Shown one piece after another: positions 18,753 to 27,463 of a DNA stretch of 64,000 bases. A model generated the notes under the pieces. It was not told where the DNA came from and ran no database searches. It worked only from the letters and a program-made list of their open reading frames with translations. The position numbers were made by a program, and so were the translations under genes. The number at the start of each line of letters is the position of its first letter. Within the stretch, counting starts at the first letter, position 1. The stretch lies in the NCBI RefSeq assembly GCF_000332295.1, contig NZ_KB235930.1, forward strand, positions 496,895-560,894, written 5' to 3'. This DNA is from Fortiea contorta PCC 7126. Its GTDB lineage: Bacteria > Cyanobacteriota > Cyanobacteriia > Cyanobacteriales > Nostocaceae.

Positions 18753-21023
18753 ATGCCTTCACACACTGAATCGTCTTTGGAGGCTGGTTTAGTCGCCCTC
18801 AAGCAGGGAAATTACCAAATAGCGATCGCTCAATTACAACCTGTGGCTCATAGTCAGAATGATACTGCTAGTTTGCAAGCCCGGGTTGGCTTAGTTATGG
18901 CTTATGCTCGTATCGGTAAACTCACCAAAGCGATCGCTCTGTGTGAAACTCTGGTTAGCAGTCATAATCTCCAAGTTCAAGATTGGGCGAAACGTGCTCT
19001 TGAACACTTGCTTAAGCATCAAAAACGATCCAAAAAATCTCCTCAAAATGATGAAACTGGGTTTGTCGCTTTTGATAATTCGCCATCAAAAGCTGCACCA
19101 GTTCCAGAGCAACTACCACAAACTAGAGGTGCTAGTGCTTTGTCTACAGTCTCAGTAGGTGGTAGTCAAATTACGCCCAATTTAACTACAAACTACAGGA
19201 ATTTAGTAATTTCACATACAGACACTCCTAAACATACCATAGAAGAAGCGCCATCTGGTTTAGTCAAAGGAAATTTTTTCCGTCCCCTAGCTAAACCCAG
19301 CATTTATTGGCGACAAGCCGCCAGAGCTAGAGTTTGGCAGCCTTTACAAAAGTTTAAATTATTCCCTTTGCAGTTACTGGCAGCAGCCACATTTATTGCT
19401 TTATTTTGGGTGCTGCGAGAACTACTCAAATTGGCAATGGGATCCGTCAACCACGTTTTACTGCGAACACCTTATGTAGAACCAATACAGCTTTTTTATT
19501 CCGACCCGACTCCAGTTTTGTTGATCGGATTATTTTTGGCGATCGCATTTTCACCTTGGTTACTAGATCGACTTTTATCACAATTTTATGGACAAAAGTC
19601 TTTGTCTAAAGAAATCCTCACCGGGCGGAGTCGGGAAACCATGCGGGTGTTACAGCGTTGTTGTCAGCAGCGGGGCTGGCCTTTACCGAAATTGCGGATT
19701 CTACCTATAGGCGCGCCAGTTGCTTTCACCTATGGTAATCTCCCTCGCCATGCCCGGATTGTTGTCAGTCAGGGATTGTTAGACCAGTTAGCAGATGATG
19801 AAATTGCGGTGATCTACGCCACCCAAATTGCACATATTGTGCATAGAGATTTTATCCTCATGTCTCTAGTGCTGCTGGTAACGCTACCTATCTATAAGAT
19901 ATATGAGCAAATGTCCGAGTGGGGAGACTCCAAGCAAAAAATGTGGTCTTGGCTGTATGTAGTAGTATCTAGCGCGGCTTATGGGATTTGGTGTTTGTTG
20001 AGTGGTACGGCCTTATTTTTATCTAAGCTGCGGCTTTATTATAGCGATCGCTTTGCCTCGGAAGTTACCGGGAATCCCAGCGCCCTAACTCGCGCCTTAC
20101 TAAAAATCGCTTTAGGTATTGCTCATGATGTCGCCAAACAAGAGCATACGAGTGGGGAGTTAGAAAGCTTAAATCTACTCTCGCCAGTAGGATACAAACA
20201 GAGCATCTCCCTAGGTAGCATCGCCGGTCATATTTCCTTTGAATCAATCTTGATGTGGGAAAGTTATAACCCCTATCGCCACTGGCTCACCATCAATAAT
20301 ACTCATCCTTTAATCGGCGATCGCATCCAACGCCTCAACCAAATAGCTCGTCACTGGCACATAGACCCAGAGCTACACTTAATTAATGAACAACCATGCA
20401 AAAGTAGACATCAATCCTTTCTATTACAAATCGCTCCCTGGTTGGGCATTCCCCTAGGTTTTTTCTTCGCAGGTTTGATTTGGTTGAGTTGGAAAATCGC
20501 CTTTACCCTGAAGTTCATCAACATTCAATGGATATATGAAGATTGGTCTTTTGTCACCGGTTGTCTATTGATTGGGTTCAGTATCGGTATCGTCATCCGT
20601 ATGAATTCCATGTTTCCCGATATCAAACCCACCACAGTGCAAACAGACGATCGCCTACCCAACCTCCTAGCCAACCCCTCCGCCATTCCCATAGATAGCA
20701 TCACCGTCTGTCTAGTAGGCAAACTCATCGGTCGTCAGGGAATCGGTAACTCTTTAGCACAAGACCTCATCCTCCAATCCCCCATCGGTTTAGTCAAATT
20801 ACATCATATTCCCTGGTTAGGTCAATCAATTAACCCCCAAGATTTAATTGGTCGCCAAGTCATGGTAACAGGTTGGTTTAGAAGAGGCGCCACACCCGCA
20901 ATTGACATCCAAACCTTACAAACTCACAACGGTACAATCCTCCATAGCTCCCACCCTGTCTGGTCTACGATTTTAGCCGTCGCTGCTCAAGCATGGGGCG
21001 CATACATTTTTCTCACGGGCTAG
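18753..21023 (+). CDS. TPR-containing membrane protein with inactive M48 (HtpX-like) peptidase domain
   Basis: A 756-aa protein. Residues 8-88 are a TPR-like helical repeat and 90-180 a low-complexity linker. Membrane helices follow near 205-225 and 255-272, then an M48/HtpX-like domain. Where active enzymes have HExxH, this protein has T357-Q-I-A-H361, losing the first His and the catalytic Glu. The downstream Glu ligand of the ExxxD motif is also absent (LYYSDRF). It is therefore probably a pseudopeptidase. Further helices occur near 365-410 and 555-610. The C-terminal 130 residues form an unidentified beta-rich domain (VCLVGKLIGRQGIGN). It may act as a membrane scaffold or regulator. The stop codon is the TAG of an interspersed repeat. 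Confidence 0.75.
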   Translation: MPSHTESSLEAGLVALKQGNYQIAIAQLQPVAHSQNDTASLQARVGLVMAYARIGKLTKAIALCETLVSSHNLQVQDWAKRALEHLLKHQKRSKKSPQNDETGFVAFDNSPSKAAPVPEQLPQTRGASALSTVSVGGSQITPNLTTNYRNLVISHTDTPKHTIEEAPSGLVKGNFFRPLAKPSIYWRQAARARVWQPLQKFKLFPLQLLAAATFIALFWVLRELLKLAMGSVNHVLLRTPYVEPIQLFYSDPTPVLLIGLFLAIAFSPWLLDRLLSQFYGQKSLSKEILTGRSRETMRVLQRCCQQRGWPLPKLRILPIGAPVAFTYGNLPRHARIVVSQGLLDQLADDEIAVIYATQIAHIVHRDFILMSLVLLVTLPIYKIYEQMSEWGDSKQKMWSWLYVVVSSAAYGIWCLLSGTALFLSKLRLYYSDRFASEVTGNPSALTRALLKIALGIAHDVAKQEHTSGELESLNLLSPVGYKQSISLGSIAGHISFESILMWESYNPYRHWLTINNTHPLIGDRIQRLNQIARHWHIDPELHLINEQPCKSRHQSFLLQIAPWLGIPLGFFFAGLIWLSWKIAFTLKFINIQWIYEDWSFVTGCLLIGFSIGIVIRMNSMFPDIKPTTVQTDDRLPNLLANPSAIPIDSITVCLVGKLIGRQGIGNSLAQDLILQSPIGLVKLHHIPWLGQSINPQDLIGRQVMVTGWFRRGATPAIDIQTLQTHNGTILHSSHPVWSTILAVAAQAWGAYIFLTG

Positions 21024-21112
21024 TACAACAAGGCTGAAGTATGAAGTATGAAGTCTGAAGGCTGAAGTCTGAAATGAAGAAACTTGTATACTCAGCTTCT
21101 CATAGATTTGTA
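21019..21112. repeat. Interspersed repeat GCTAGTACAAC...TGAAGTA, copy 1
   Basis: It begins GCTAGTACAAC, continues with TGAAGTATGAAGTATGAAGT-type heptamers, and ends near GATTTGTAA. A close copy occurs at 55860-55952. The TAG near its start is the stop codon of the preceding gene. Confidence 0.75.
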
Positions 21113-21754
21113 ATGGTTGCTTTATTTAAGCCGTGGCGTACTAGAGAAGGAGATAAAAAACAGTTAATCACCAAAATGTAAAGAAAAGTTGCAAATTACT
21201 TCAGTAAATGTTACATTTGTTGACAAGATTTTTAGCAATAGGTGTAACTCAGCATCCTAGCTCAGATACAAGCCCAACCTATACGCGCCAATCTCTTCCT
21301 TTTTCCTCCCAACACAGCAGCAAATCAACCAGCCCCAGGCTGGTTTTTGTTTCTAATTTCCACCGTTGAGAAAAAAATGTATTTTATGCTACGATTTAAC
21401 CAAGCTAATTCTACAAATGTCAGCAGTGAACTAGCTACGTAGAAAATACCGTGATAATGTAGGGAATGGTGTTTTATTCTGCGAACAGGGGCAAAGAGGA
21501 AGACGTTGACTGTGGCAGGTAGTGAGCTATTAGATTTACAAATCTTAGAATTAAGGTGGTATGAGCCGAGCGTACTGTGCGCTTTTGTATTAAACGAGCT
21601 TGATCCTGACGAAAAACTGTATTGTATAGGTTGACAGTTTGGAGTAAAAAAATTGGTTTATGGCATTCCTGGTCAATAGCATTCATTCACAAGCCAAAGC
21701 CAAAAGACTGTTTTCTCACTTTGCCATGTTTATTCAACTCTGGAGGTATAGTTC
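21113..21754 (+). other. Spacer and leader upstream of the RRM protein gene, with a possible small RNA
   Basis: The first part (about 21116-21150, TTATTTAAGCCGTG...CTAGAG) is repeated at about 26937-26963. In both places an AAGAAAAGTTGC motif (21180-21191) and, further on, a strong terminator follow, suggesting a short transcript ending at 21350. The rest, 21360-21754, is the leader of the RRM gene. It contains GGAGG at 21741, an adequate ribosome-binding site. No protein gene was found. Confidence 0.4.
21327..21350 (+). terminator. Intrinsic terminator
   Basis: AACCAGCC-CCA-GGCTGGTT has a perfect 8-bp stem followed by TTTGTTT. It lies 300 bp after the nearest upstream gene and 400 bp before the next, so it probably ends a separate small transcript. 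Confidence 0.75.
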
Positions 21755-22255
21755 ATGTCCGTTCGCCTATACATAGGAAATTTACCCAAAGAAGAAATAG
21801 ATCGTCAAGAACTGCAAGCAATTTTTGCAGAAGAAGGCGACGCTGTAACTACCAAACTCATTAAAGACCGGAAAACCGGCAAATGTCGTGGCTTCGGTTT
21901 TCTGACCGTCAACAATGATGAACAAGCTGACCAAATTATTGAAAAGTATAACGGTCACTCGTTCAAAGACACTGCTATCAAACTAGAAAAAGCTTTACCT
22001 CGCACTAAAGCTGACGAGAGTGAGGAACAGATACCTAAACCTACCCTCAATCCTGGCGGTAGTGCTACCCCCAGCCCTAATAAGGAAGGTGGTCGGCGAG
22101 AGAAAGCCTCTAAGAAACCTCGCCGTGGTGGTGGTGGTGGTGGACGCAGCGAAACCGTGACTACCTCTGATTCCGACGCGATTCGTCCAGATCCCCGTTG
22201 GGCTTCTGAACTAGAAAAACTCAAGCAAATGCTAGCCGCGCAAACCACTAATTAA
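21755..22255 (+). CDS. RRM-type RNA-binding protein with Gly-rich linker
   Basis: A 166-aa RNA-binding protein. The single RRM spans residues 2-82, with RNP2 LYIGNL at 5-10 and RNP1 KCRGFGFLTV around 44-53, including the aromatic RNA-stacking residues. The tail contains a basic Gly stretch (KKPRRGGGGGGR) and a predicted C-terminal helix (WASELEKLKQMLAAQ). It is longer than the roughly 100-aa cold-induced Rbp proteins of cyanobacteria. It may bind mRNA during cold or other stress. The long leader is compatible with post-transcriptional control. Confidence 0.9.
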   Translation: MSVRLYIGNLPKEEIDRQELQAIFAEEGDAVTTKLIKDRKTGKCRGFGFLTVNNDEQADQIIEKYNGHSFKDTAIKLEKALPRTKADESEEQIPKPTLNPGGSATPSPNKEGGRREKASKKPRRGGGGGGRSETVTTSDSDAIRPDPRWASELEKLKQMLAAQTTN

Positions 22256-22413
22256 TCTCTTCGAGAGAGAAATTAAAAATTGAAAGTCAAAGGTTTTTGA
22301 TTTTTAATTTTCAATTGTTCCCTCCACAGTCGGAATCACGAACGTGAAGTCAAAGTAGAATTATTCAGCTGGAAAAAATTTTCATTGCATGAGTAAATTT
22401 TACCCAAAGCTGC

Positions 22414-22447
22414 CTTTATACCCCTACCTTAACAAGGGGGTATAAAG
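22414..22447. repeat. Perfect 11-bp inverted repeat
   Basis: CTTTATACCCC at 22414-22424 and its exact complement at 22437-22447 enclose a 12-base loop that itself can pair (CTT...AAG). It may be an interspersed palindrome or part of an RNA element after the RRM gene. Confidence 0.5.
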
Positions 22448-22463
22448 ATGGCTAACAAACAAG

Positions 22464-22512
22464 ACCCCTTTAGTTAAACGCCGAGTGACAAGGCCAGACT
22501 GAGGGGGTTTTA
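22464..22512 (+). terminator. Terminator-like hairpin
   Basis: ACCCCTTTAGT and ACTGAGGGGGT pair over 11 positions including two G-U pairs, followed by TTTTAAGTTTT. It could terminate the RRM transcript or an unrecognised RNA. Confidence 0.4.
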
Positions 22513-22706
22513 AGTTTTCACAAAGTCTTGTTGGGGCGAGGTTTTAGGTATAGCTGTCGCCAGGTAGTTGAGGACATCAAGAGAGTTTCGACCCTATTAA
22601 GAGTCCCCTGCTCTCAAAAGGTAATGGGTAAAAAATTGCCTGATCAAATCTGCAATCATCCCAAATCGTCAGGATTTTTCAGCCAAAATCCACCATTGGC
22701 ATTAGC

Positions 22707-22911
22707 TTATCTGTAAATTTCCGGTTGGTAGTGACGGGCTTTACACCTCAGACCGCAAAAGAATTCAGATGAGATAATTTGGCCGTAGTCGTAAATCATA
22801 TTTTGATTCCGTAATGCTGTCATTAGATCAGCGGTGTCACTGACAGTGTTGTTGTCAACTTACTTCTCCATATAACCGTATAGTTCCTGTTCAATCTGTA
22901 GGGGTACTCAT
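22707..22911 (-). pseudogene. Possible degraded small gene
   Basis: On the minus strand an ATG at 22911 with a purine-rich GGTAGG immediately before it starts MSTPTD. One frame shift later the reading continues IEQELYGYMEK, stop. Past that in-frame stop comes a clean 50-codon frame ending GLRCKARHYQPEIYR. The protein-like composition across the interruptions suggests a small gene with one frameshift and one nonsense change. The product is not recognised, and coincidence is possible. Confidence 0.3.
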
Positions 22912-23591
22912 CCTACCGACTGACACTCAGGCTGAGAAAGACTTGCTTTAGATAGAGTTATCAATAAATCTTATGAGTGATGGTTCCTGCTCCGCAATCT
23001 TCATATACTGCAATGTAAACTTTTACTTTAAATAGCGAAAAGCAACTTTATGTAAATTTTGTATCATAGACAACAAAAATGTATTCGATTCAAATTTAGT
23101 ATATTTAGTTACTTAAGGGAATTACTACGTTTTTGATGTTAGCAATCAACTAATTCATAGAGTTAAGTTTGCAGAGTGGTTTGAAAAAACCAAACATTGA
23201 ATAACATGATGATTCATGAGTAGATAACCTCAATAAAAACACGATTTTCTATAAATCGCAGATTACCGACACAGCACGGAATTTTGGCTATGGTTATAGT
23301 CAGAAACTGTTGCGTTTGTACGGGTTATTCGACTGTCAATGCGACAGTAATAGAAAGAAATAGAAGTTAATTTATCAAGAGCATTGGATATAAATATAAC
23401 CATCTATGTATAAAGAAATTAAATATAAATACGTAATCAAAAGATGTATTTCTTGTAGCAGATAGATAAAAAATGTTTGTTATTTTAAATTAAAATAAAG
23501 ATTAGTCAAAGTTCCTAAAACTTCATAAAAAAGTGCTAGGCGCAAACTCAGAGCCACTTGAGACCGTTTTACATTCAGCAACACAGAAACT

Positions 23592-24881
23592 ATGAACTCT
23601 ACCACTGAAAAACGCATCGCCTTGATATCAGTCCACGGTGATCCGGCGATTGAAATCGGGAAAGAAGAAGCAGGAGGGCAAAATGTTTATGTCCGTCAGG
23701 TGGGTGAAGCCTTAGGGCAGTTAGGATGGCAAGTTGATATGTTTACCCGCAAAATAAGTGCGGAGCAAGACACGATTGTTCAACACAGCAAAAATTGTCG
23801 AACCATTCGTTTCAAAGCTGGTGCTCTCGAGTTTGTGCCACGAGACAATCTTTTTGGATACTTGCCGGAATTTGTGGAGAATTTACTTAAATTCCAAAAA
23901 GAAAATGGCGTTACCTATCCGTTATTTCACACCAATTATTGGCTTTCTAGCTGGGTAGGAATGCAGTTGAAGAAGATACAAAGAAGCAAGCAAGTTCATA
24001 CCTATCACTCTTTAGGAGCAGTCAAATACAACACGATTGATAATATTCCCCTCATCGCCACTCAGCGATTAGCTGTGGAAAAAGAAGTATTGGAAACTGC
24101 AGACAGGATTGTAGCGACGAGTCCGCAAGAACAAGAACATATGCGATCGCTCGTTTCTACTAAAGGCAATATCGATATTATTCCCTGCGGTACCGATATT
24201 CGGCGCTTCGGTTCGGCTGAAAGAGAAGCAGCAAGAACTGAGTTAGGGATTAAACCTGAAGAAAAATTGGTTTTATATGTAGGGCGTTTTGACCCCCGCA
24301 AAGGGATAGAAACCGTAGTCCGCGCTGTGCGAGAGTCGCAGTTTTTTGAATCGCAAAACTTGAAACTGATCATTGGTGGTGGTAGTACTCCCGGAAATAG
24401 TGATGGCGATGAGCGCGATCGCATTGAGGGAATTATCAATGAATTAGGACTAACCGAGTTTGTCAGCCTACCCGGTCGTCTCAGTCAAGATGTCCTACCC
24501 ACCTACTACGCCGCAGCTGATGTGTGCGTCGTTCCCAGCCACTACGAACCCTTTGGACTCGTAGCTATCGAAGCTATGGCTAGTGGGACACCGGTGATTG
24601 CGAGTGATGTGGGTGGGCTGCAATTTACCGTAGTTCCCGAACAGACAGGACTTTTAGCACCACCACAAGATGTCCCTGCATTTGCAGAAGCTATAGATCG
24701 CATTCTCAGCAATTCAGAATGGCGAGACAAACTAGGCGTGGCTGGTAGAAAGCGTGTGATTGAAAAGTTTAGCTGGGATGGTGTTGCTCATCAATTAGCA
24801 GCACTCTACACCCAACTGTTAGCACAGCCGATAGAGCAACCCATCGAGCAAGTTGTCAAAGAGCCAGCTTTACTGAGTTAA
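23592..24881 (+). CDS. GT4 glycosyltransferase, sucrose-phosphate-synthase-like
   Basis: A 429-aa GT-B enzyme. The N-terminal phrase GKEEAGGQNVYVRQVGEALG is characteristic of the sucrose synthase and sucrose-phosphate synthase branch. The UDP-sugar-binding C-terminal domain shows LYVGRFDPRKGIETV and the E-x7-E motif in YEPFGLVAIEAMASG. The size matches minimal cyanobacterial SPS proteins that have only the glycosyltransferase core. Sucrose made this way is a compatible solute and, in heterocyst formers, a carbon carrier. Other GT4 roles cannot be excluded. It stands alone behind a long AT-rich leader and is followed by two hairpins. Confidence 0.75.
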   Translation: MNSTTEKRIALISVHGDPAIEIGKEEAGGQNVYVRQVGEALGQLGWQVDMFTRKISAEQDTIVQHSKNCRTIRFKAGALEFVPRDNLFGYLPEFVENLLKFQKENGVTYPLFHTNYWLSSWVGMQLKKIQRSKQVHTYHSLGAVKYNTIDNIPLIATQRLAVEKEVLETADRIVATSPQEQEHMRSLVSTKGNIDIIPCGTDIRRFGSAEREAARTELGIKPEEKLVLYVGRFDPRKGIETVVRAVRESQFFESQNLKLIIGGGSTPGNSDGDERDRIEGIINELGLTEFVSLPGRLSQDVLPTYYAAADVCVVPSHYEPFGLVAIEAMASGTPVIASDVGGLQFTVVPEQTGLLAPPQDVPAFAEAIDRILSNSEWRDKLGVAGRKRVIEKFSWDGVAHQLAALYTQLLAQPIEQPIEQVVKEPALLS

Positions 24882-24888
24882 TCAATTT

Positions 24889-24917
24889 GAAGAGGCGTTG
24901 TCATGCAACGTCTCTTC
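24889..24917 (+). terminator. Terminator hairpin after the SPS-like gene
   Basis: Twelve-base arms (GAAGAGGCGTTG / CAACGTCTCTTC, one G-U pair) with a TCATG loop start 8 bp after the stop codon. A short ATTTA follows rather than a long T-run. Confidence 0.6.
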
Positions 24918-24947
24918 ATTTAGCAGCAACGTATTTCATTAAAATCA

Positions 24948-24969
24948 GAACGGCTATATGTAGCCGTTC
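24948..24969. repeat. Second perfect hairpin
   Basis: GAACGGCTA-TATG-TAGCCGTTC is a perfect 9-bp stem 30 bp past the first hairpin. It is probably part of the same 3' region or an interspersed palindrome. Confidence 0.5.
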
Positions 24970-25080
24970 CCACTCACTGAAGATCTAAGCTCTCATCCTT
25001 ATCAACTAGCCGATATATACCTGACAAAATCAGAAGCGCTATACTAAGCATCGACCTTTGAGAGCCAACGGCTAATTGTT

Positions 25081-26823
25081 GTGCAACCAGTTGACTTTAC
25101 GACCTTAACTGCTGCTTGTAGCGAAATCCGCGCTAACTGGCTACCATCAAGAACTGAACAGGTTTACCAGCGCGATCGCTATACTATTAGCGTGGCACTA
25201 CGTACCCTCAAACAACGAGGTTGGCTACAAATATCTTGGCATCCCCAAGCTGCACATATTTGCATCGGTGATCCACCGCCAAGAGTACCGGATACTTTCA
25301 CCTTCAGTCAACAACTAGTACACCAATTGGGTGGTTTGGCGTTGGTGGGGATTGAGGCGATCGCCCCTTGGGAACGTGTGATAGATTTACAATTTGCTCG
25401 TCGTCCAGGAGAAACCCCGTTGTATCACGTCTATGTGGAAATCATGGGTAAATACAGCAATGTCATCCTCACGGACGCCAGCAATGTGATTATTACCGCA
25501 GCCCATCAAGTCAGTCAGCAGCAATCGAGCGTCCGACCCATCCAAACGGGACAACCATACGAAACACCACCTAAATTGACAGGCCCTGTTCCTAGTTTGA
25601 GTGAATCTTTAGAACGCTGGCAAGAGAGAGTGAGTTTAGTTCCAGGAGTACTCAAGCGGCAATTACTCAAAAATTATAGCGGTTTGAGTGGTGCCTTAGT
25701 AGATTCCCTGATCCAAGTAGCCGATTTAGTACCAGAAACAACCACCGATACTCTAACTTCCCCAGATTGGGAACGGCTATTTGAAGGCTGGCGACAATGG
25801 CTAGAAGCTTTGGAGAGCAATCAGTTTCAACCTGCTTGGACAGCTTCAGGATACACTGTCATGGGTTGGGGCGCACTGAAAGCAGCAACCAGCACTCAAG
25901 AATTACTCAATCGCTATTATACCGACGAGCTTAATCAACAATTTTTTGCTCAACTGCAACATCAACTGAATCAGAAACTGAGTAACATTTTAGTCAAGCT
26001 GCGAAATAAGGCGAAAACCTTTACAGACCGCTTACAACAATCAGACCAAGCTGACGATTATCGCCAAAAAGCAGATTTATTGATGGCTCATCTGCAAAAT
26101 TGGCAACCGGGGATGAAAGAAATTATCCTCCCTGATTTTGATACTGGCAAGCCCACAGCGATCGCTCTCCAGCCAGATAAAAACGCTGTCCAAAACGCCC
26201 AAGGTTTGTATAAACAGCACCGCAAGCTCAAACGCGCCCGCGCAGCTGTGGAACCTCTGCTATGTGAGGTGAATGCAGAAATCGATTATTTAGAGCAAGT
26301 CGAATCAGCGATATCTCAAATCGACAAGTACCAAACGGTAGAAGATTTGCAAGCTTTAGAAGAAATTCGAGAAGAATTGATTGGACAAAAATATCTAGAA
26401 GACCCAGAATACCGCAGCCGTAGTTCCTCTGAAACCGCCAGTACCAACTTTCATCGCTACCGCACCCCTAGCGGCTTTGAAGTCCTCATCGGGCGTAATA
26501 ACCGCCAGAATGACCAACTAACCTTCCGTGTAGCTGGGGATTATGACCTGTGGTTCCATGCTCAAGAAATTCCTGGAAGCCATGTGCTGTTACGTTTAGA
26601 ACCGGGTGCTGTTCCCGAAGCGGCTGATTTGCAGTTTGCTGCTAACTTGGCTACTTACTACAGCCGCGCTCGGCAAAGTGACCAAGTACCCGTAGTTTAC
26701 ACTCAGCCCAAGCATGTCTACAAGCCCAAAGGCGCTAAACCAGGAATTGCAATTTACAAACAAGAGCGGATCCTCTGGGGACAACCCCAAGGAATAGAAG
26801 CAAGGATGAAGTTTGAAGGATGA
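25081..26823 (+). CDS. rqcH: NFACT-family ribosome quality control protein (RqcH/Rqc2 homologue)
   Basis: RqcH binds 50S subunits carrying stalled nascent chains and adds C-terminal Ala tails that mark them for degradation. The 580-aa product has the NFACT-N domain (FTTLTAACSEIRANWLPSRTEQVYQ; later VYVEIMGKYSNVILTD) and the helical middle and coiled coil (about 300-440). NFACT-R follows with YRTPSGFEVLIGRNNRQNDQLTF and DLWFHAQEIPGSHVLLR. It starts with GTG at 25081. The last residues (ARMKFEG) and the stop codon come from a 14-bp tandem repeat, so the native C-terminus may have been replaced by repeat insertion. Confidence 0.93.
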   Translation: MQPVDFTTLTAACSEIRANWLPSRTEQVYQRDRYTISVALRTLKQRGWLQISWHPQAAHICIGDPPPRVPDTFTFSQQLVHQLGGLALVGIEAIAPWERVIDLQFARRPGETPLYHVYVEIMGKYSNVILTDASNVIITAAHQVSQQQSSVRPIQTGQPYETPPKLTGPVPSLSESLERWQERVSLVPGVLKRQLLKNYSGLSGALVDSLIQVADLVPETTTDTLTSPDWERLFEGWRQWLEALESNQFQPAWTASGYTVMGWGALKAATSTQELLNRYYTDELNQQFFAQLQHQLNQKLSNILVKLRNKAKTFTDRLQQSDQADDYRQKADLLMAHLQNWQPGMKEIILPDFDTGKPTAIALQPDKNAVQNAQGLYKQHRKLKRARAAVEPLLCEVNAEIDYLEQVESAISQIDKYQTVEDLQALEEIREELIGQKYLEDPEYRSRSSSETASTNFHRYRTPSGFEVLIGRNNRQNDQLTFRVAGDYDLWFHAQEIPGSHVLLRLEPGAVPEAADLQFAANLATYYSRARQSDQVPVVYTQPKHVYKPKGAKPGIAIYKQERILWGQPQGIEARMKFEG

Positions 26824-26850
26824 AGTTTGAAGGATGAAGTTTGAAGGATG
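26803..26850. repeat. 14-bp tandem repeat AGGATGAAGTTTGA x3 plus partial
   Basis: Three identical units run from 26803 to 26844 and a partial AGGATG follows. The first two units encode the C-terminus and supply the TGA stop of the preceding gene. Confidence 0.9.
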
Positions 26851-27463
26851 TAGGCGCCTAAAAGGCGGCTTGCCGCAGGCTAGTCTGAAAGTAAGAGGTA
26901 TATACTATATGCTTTTTACAGTTTTGCAATAGTAGCCTTATTTACGCCGTGCTCTACTAGAGTTTTCTCCCCTTTCTATCGCCAGAAATAGGGAATTCTC
27001 CAGCAAGATAGAGGCTAATTTTTTTGTTCAGTATCTTTTTTGGTAAATCCTGATGGAAAAACTGTGTTGACTGTTACAATATTGTTAAGAAAAGTTGCCC
27101 GTCACATTTTGGGAACGAGCAATTTGGCTCTAACTCTAATTGAGAAGACAACGCGAAAAAAATTTTTAGACCAGCCGTGGGAAGCTGGTCTTTTTTTCAA
27201 CCTAAAACTTAACTTCACACAATTGCTTTACCCCTTATTGGCTGACATCTCTCTGATGACTTATGCCTGGGGTGATAATACTTAAGTAAAAATATTGAAC
27301 TATTAATTATATTTCAGTATTTTCTACGAATTATGACGGATTTTTTGTATCATGTCAAGGCAAATAGGCGCCAAAATAATTTTATGTTCTGCGGAAACGT
27401 TTGTAGAGAGGAAGCAAAAGCAACGTCTCCACACGCAGATTCATATCTGAATCCAGCTACACT
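26851..27463 (+). other. Spacer with a candidate small RNA
   Basis: It shares TTATTTACGCCGTG...CTACTAGAG (26937-26963) and AAGAAAAGTTGC (27087-27098) with the 21.1-kb spacer. It ends at a strong terminator (27169). An open frame at 27040-27285 runs straight through the terminator and is therefore unlikely to be a gene. The last part, to 27463, lies beyond the porin stop and shows nothing. Confidence 0.4.
27169..27197 (+). terminator. Intrinsic terminator
   Basis: GACCAGC and GCTGGTC enclose an 8-base loop and are followed by seven T. It probably ends a small transcript from the shared motif region upstream. Confidence 0.8.

Larger units (their letters stand above)
22256..23591. other. Gene-poor 1.3-kb stretch
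   Basis: It contains two hairpins (22414-22447 and 22464-22512), a possible degraded small gene on the minus strand (22707-22911) and an AT-rich leader before the SPS-like glycosyltransferase. The one 62-codon frame on the plus strand (22528-22716) has no ribosome-binding site or recognisable sequence and is not called. Confidence 0.5.

Noticed and set aside
22528-22716. 62-codon ORF in the gene-poor stretch
   Set aside because: No ribosome-binding site and no recognisable or protein-like composition.
24948-24969. tRNA or riboswitch reading of the hairpin cluster after the SPS-like gene
   Set aside because: Only two simple stems, with no cloverleaf, TPsiC arm or conserved aptamer sequence.
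27040-27285. 81-codon ORF between rqcH and the porin
   Set aside because: It reads through a strong intrinsic terminator at 27169-27197.
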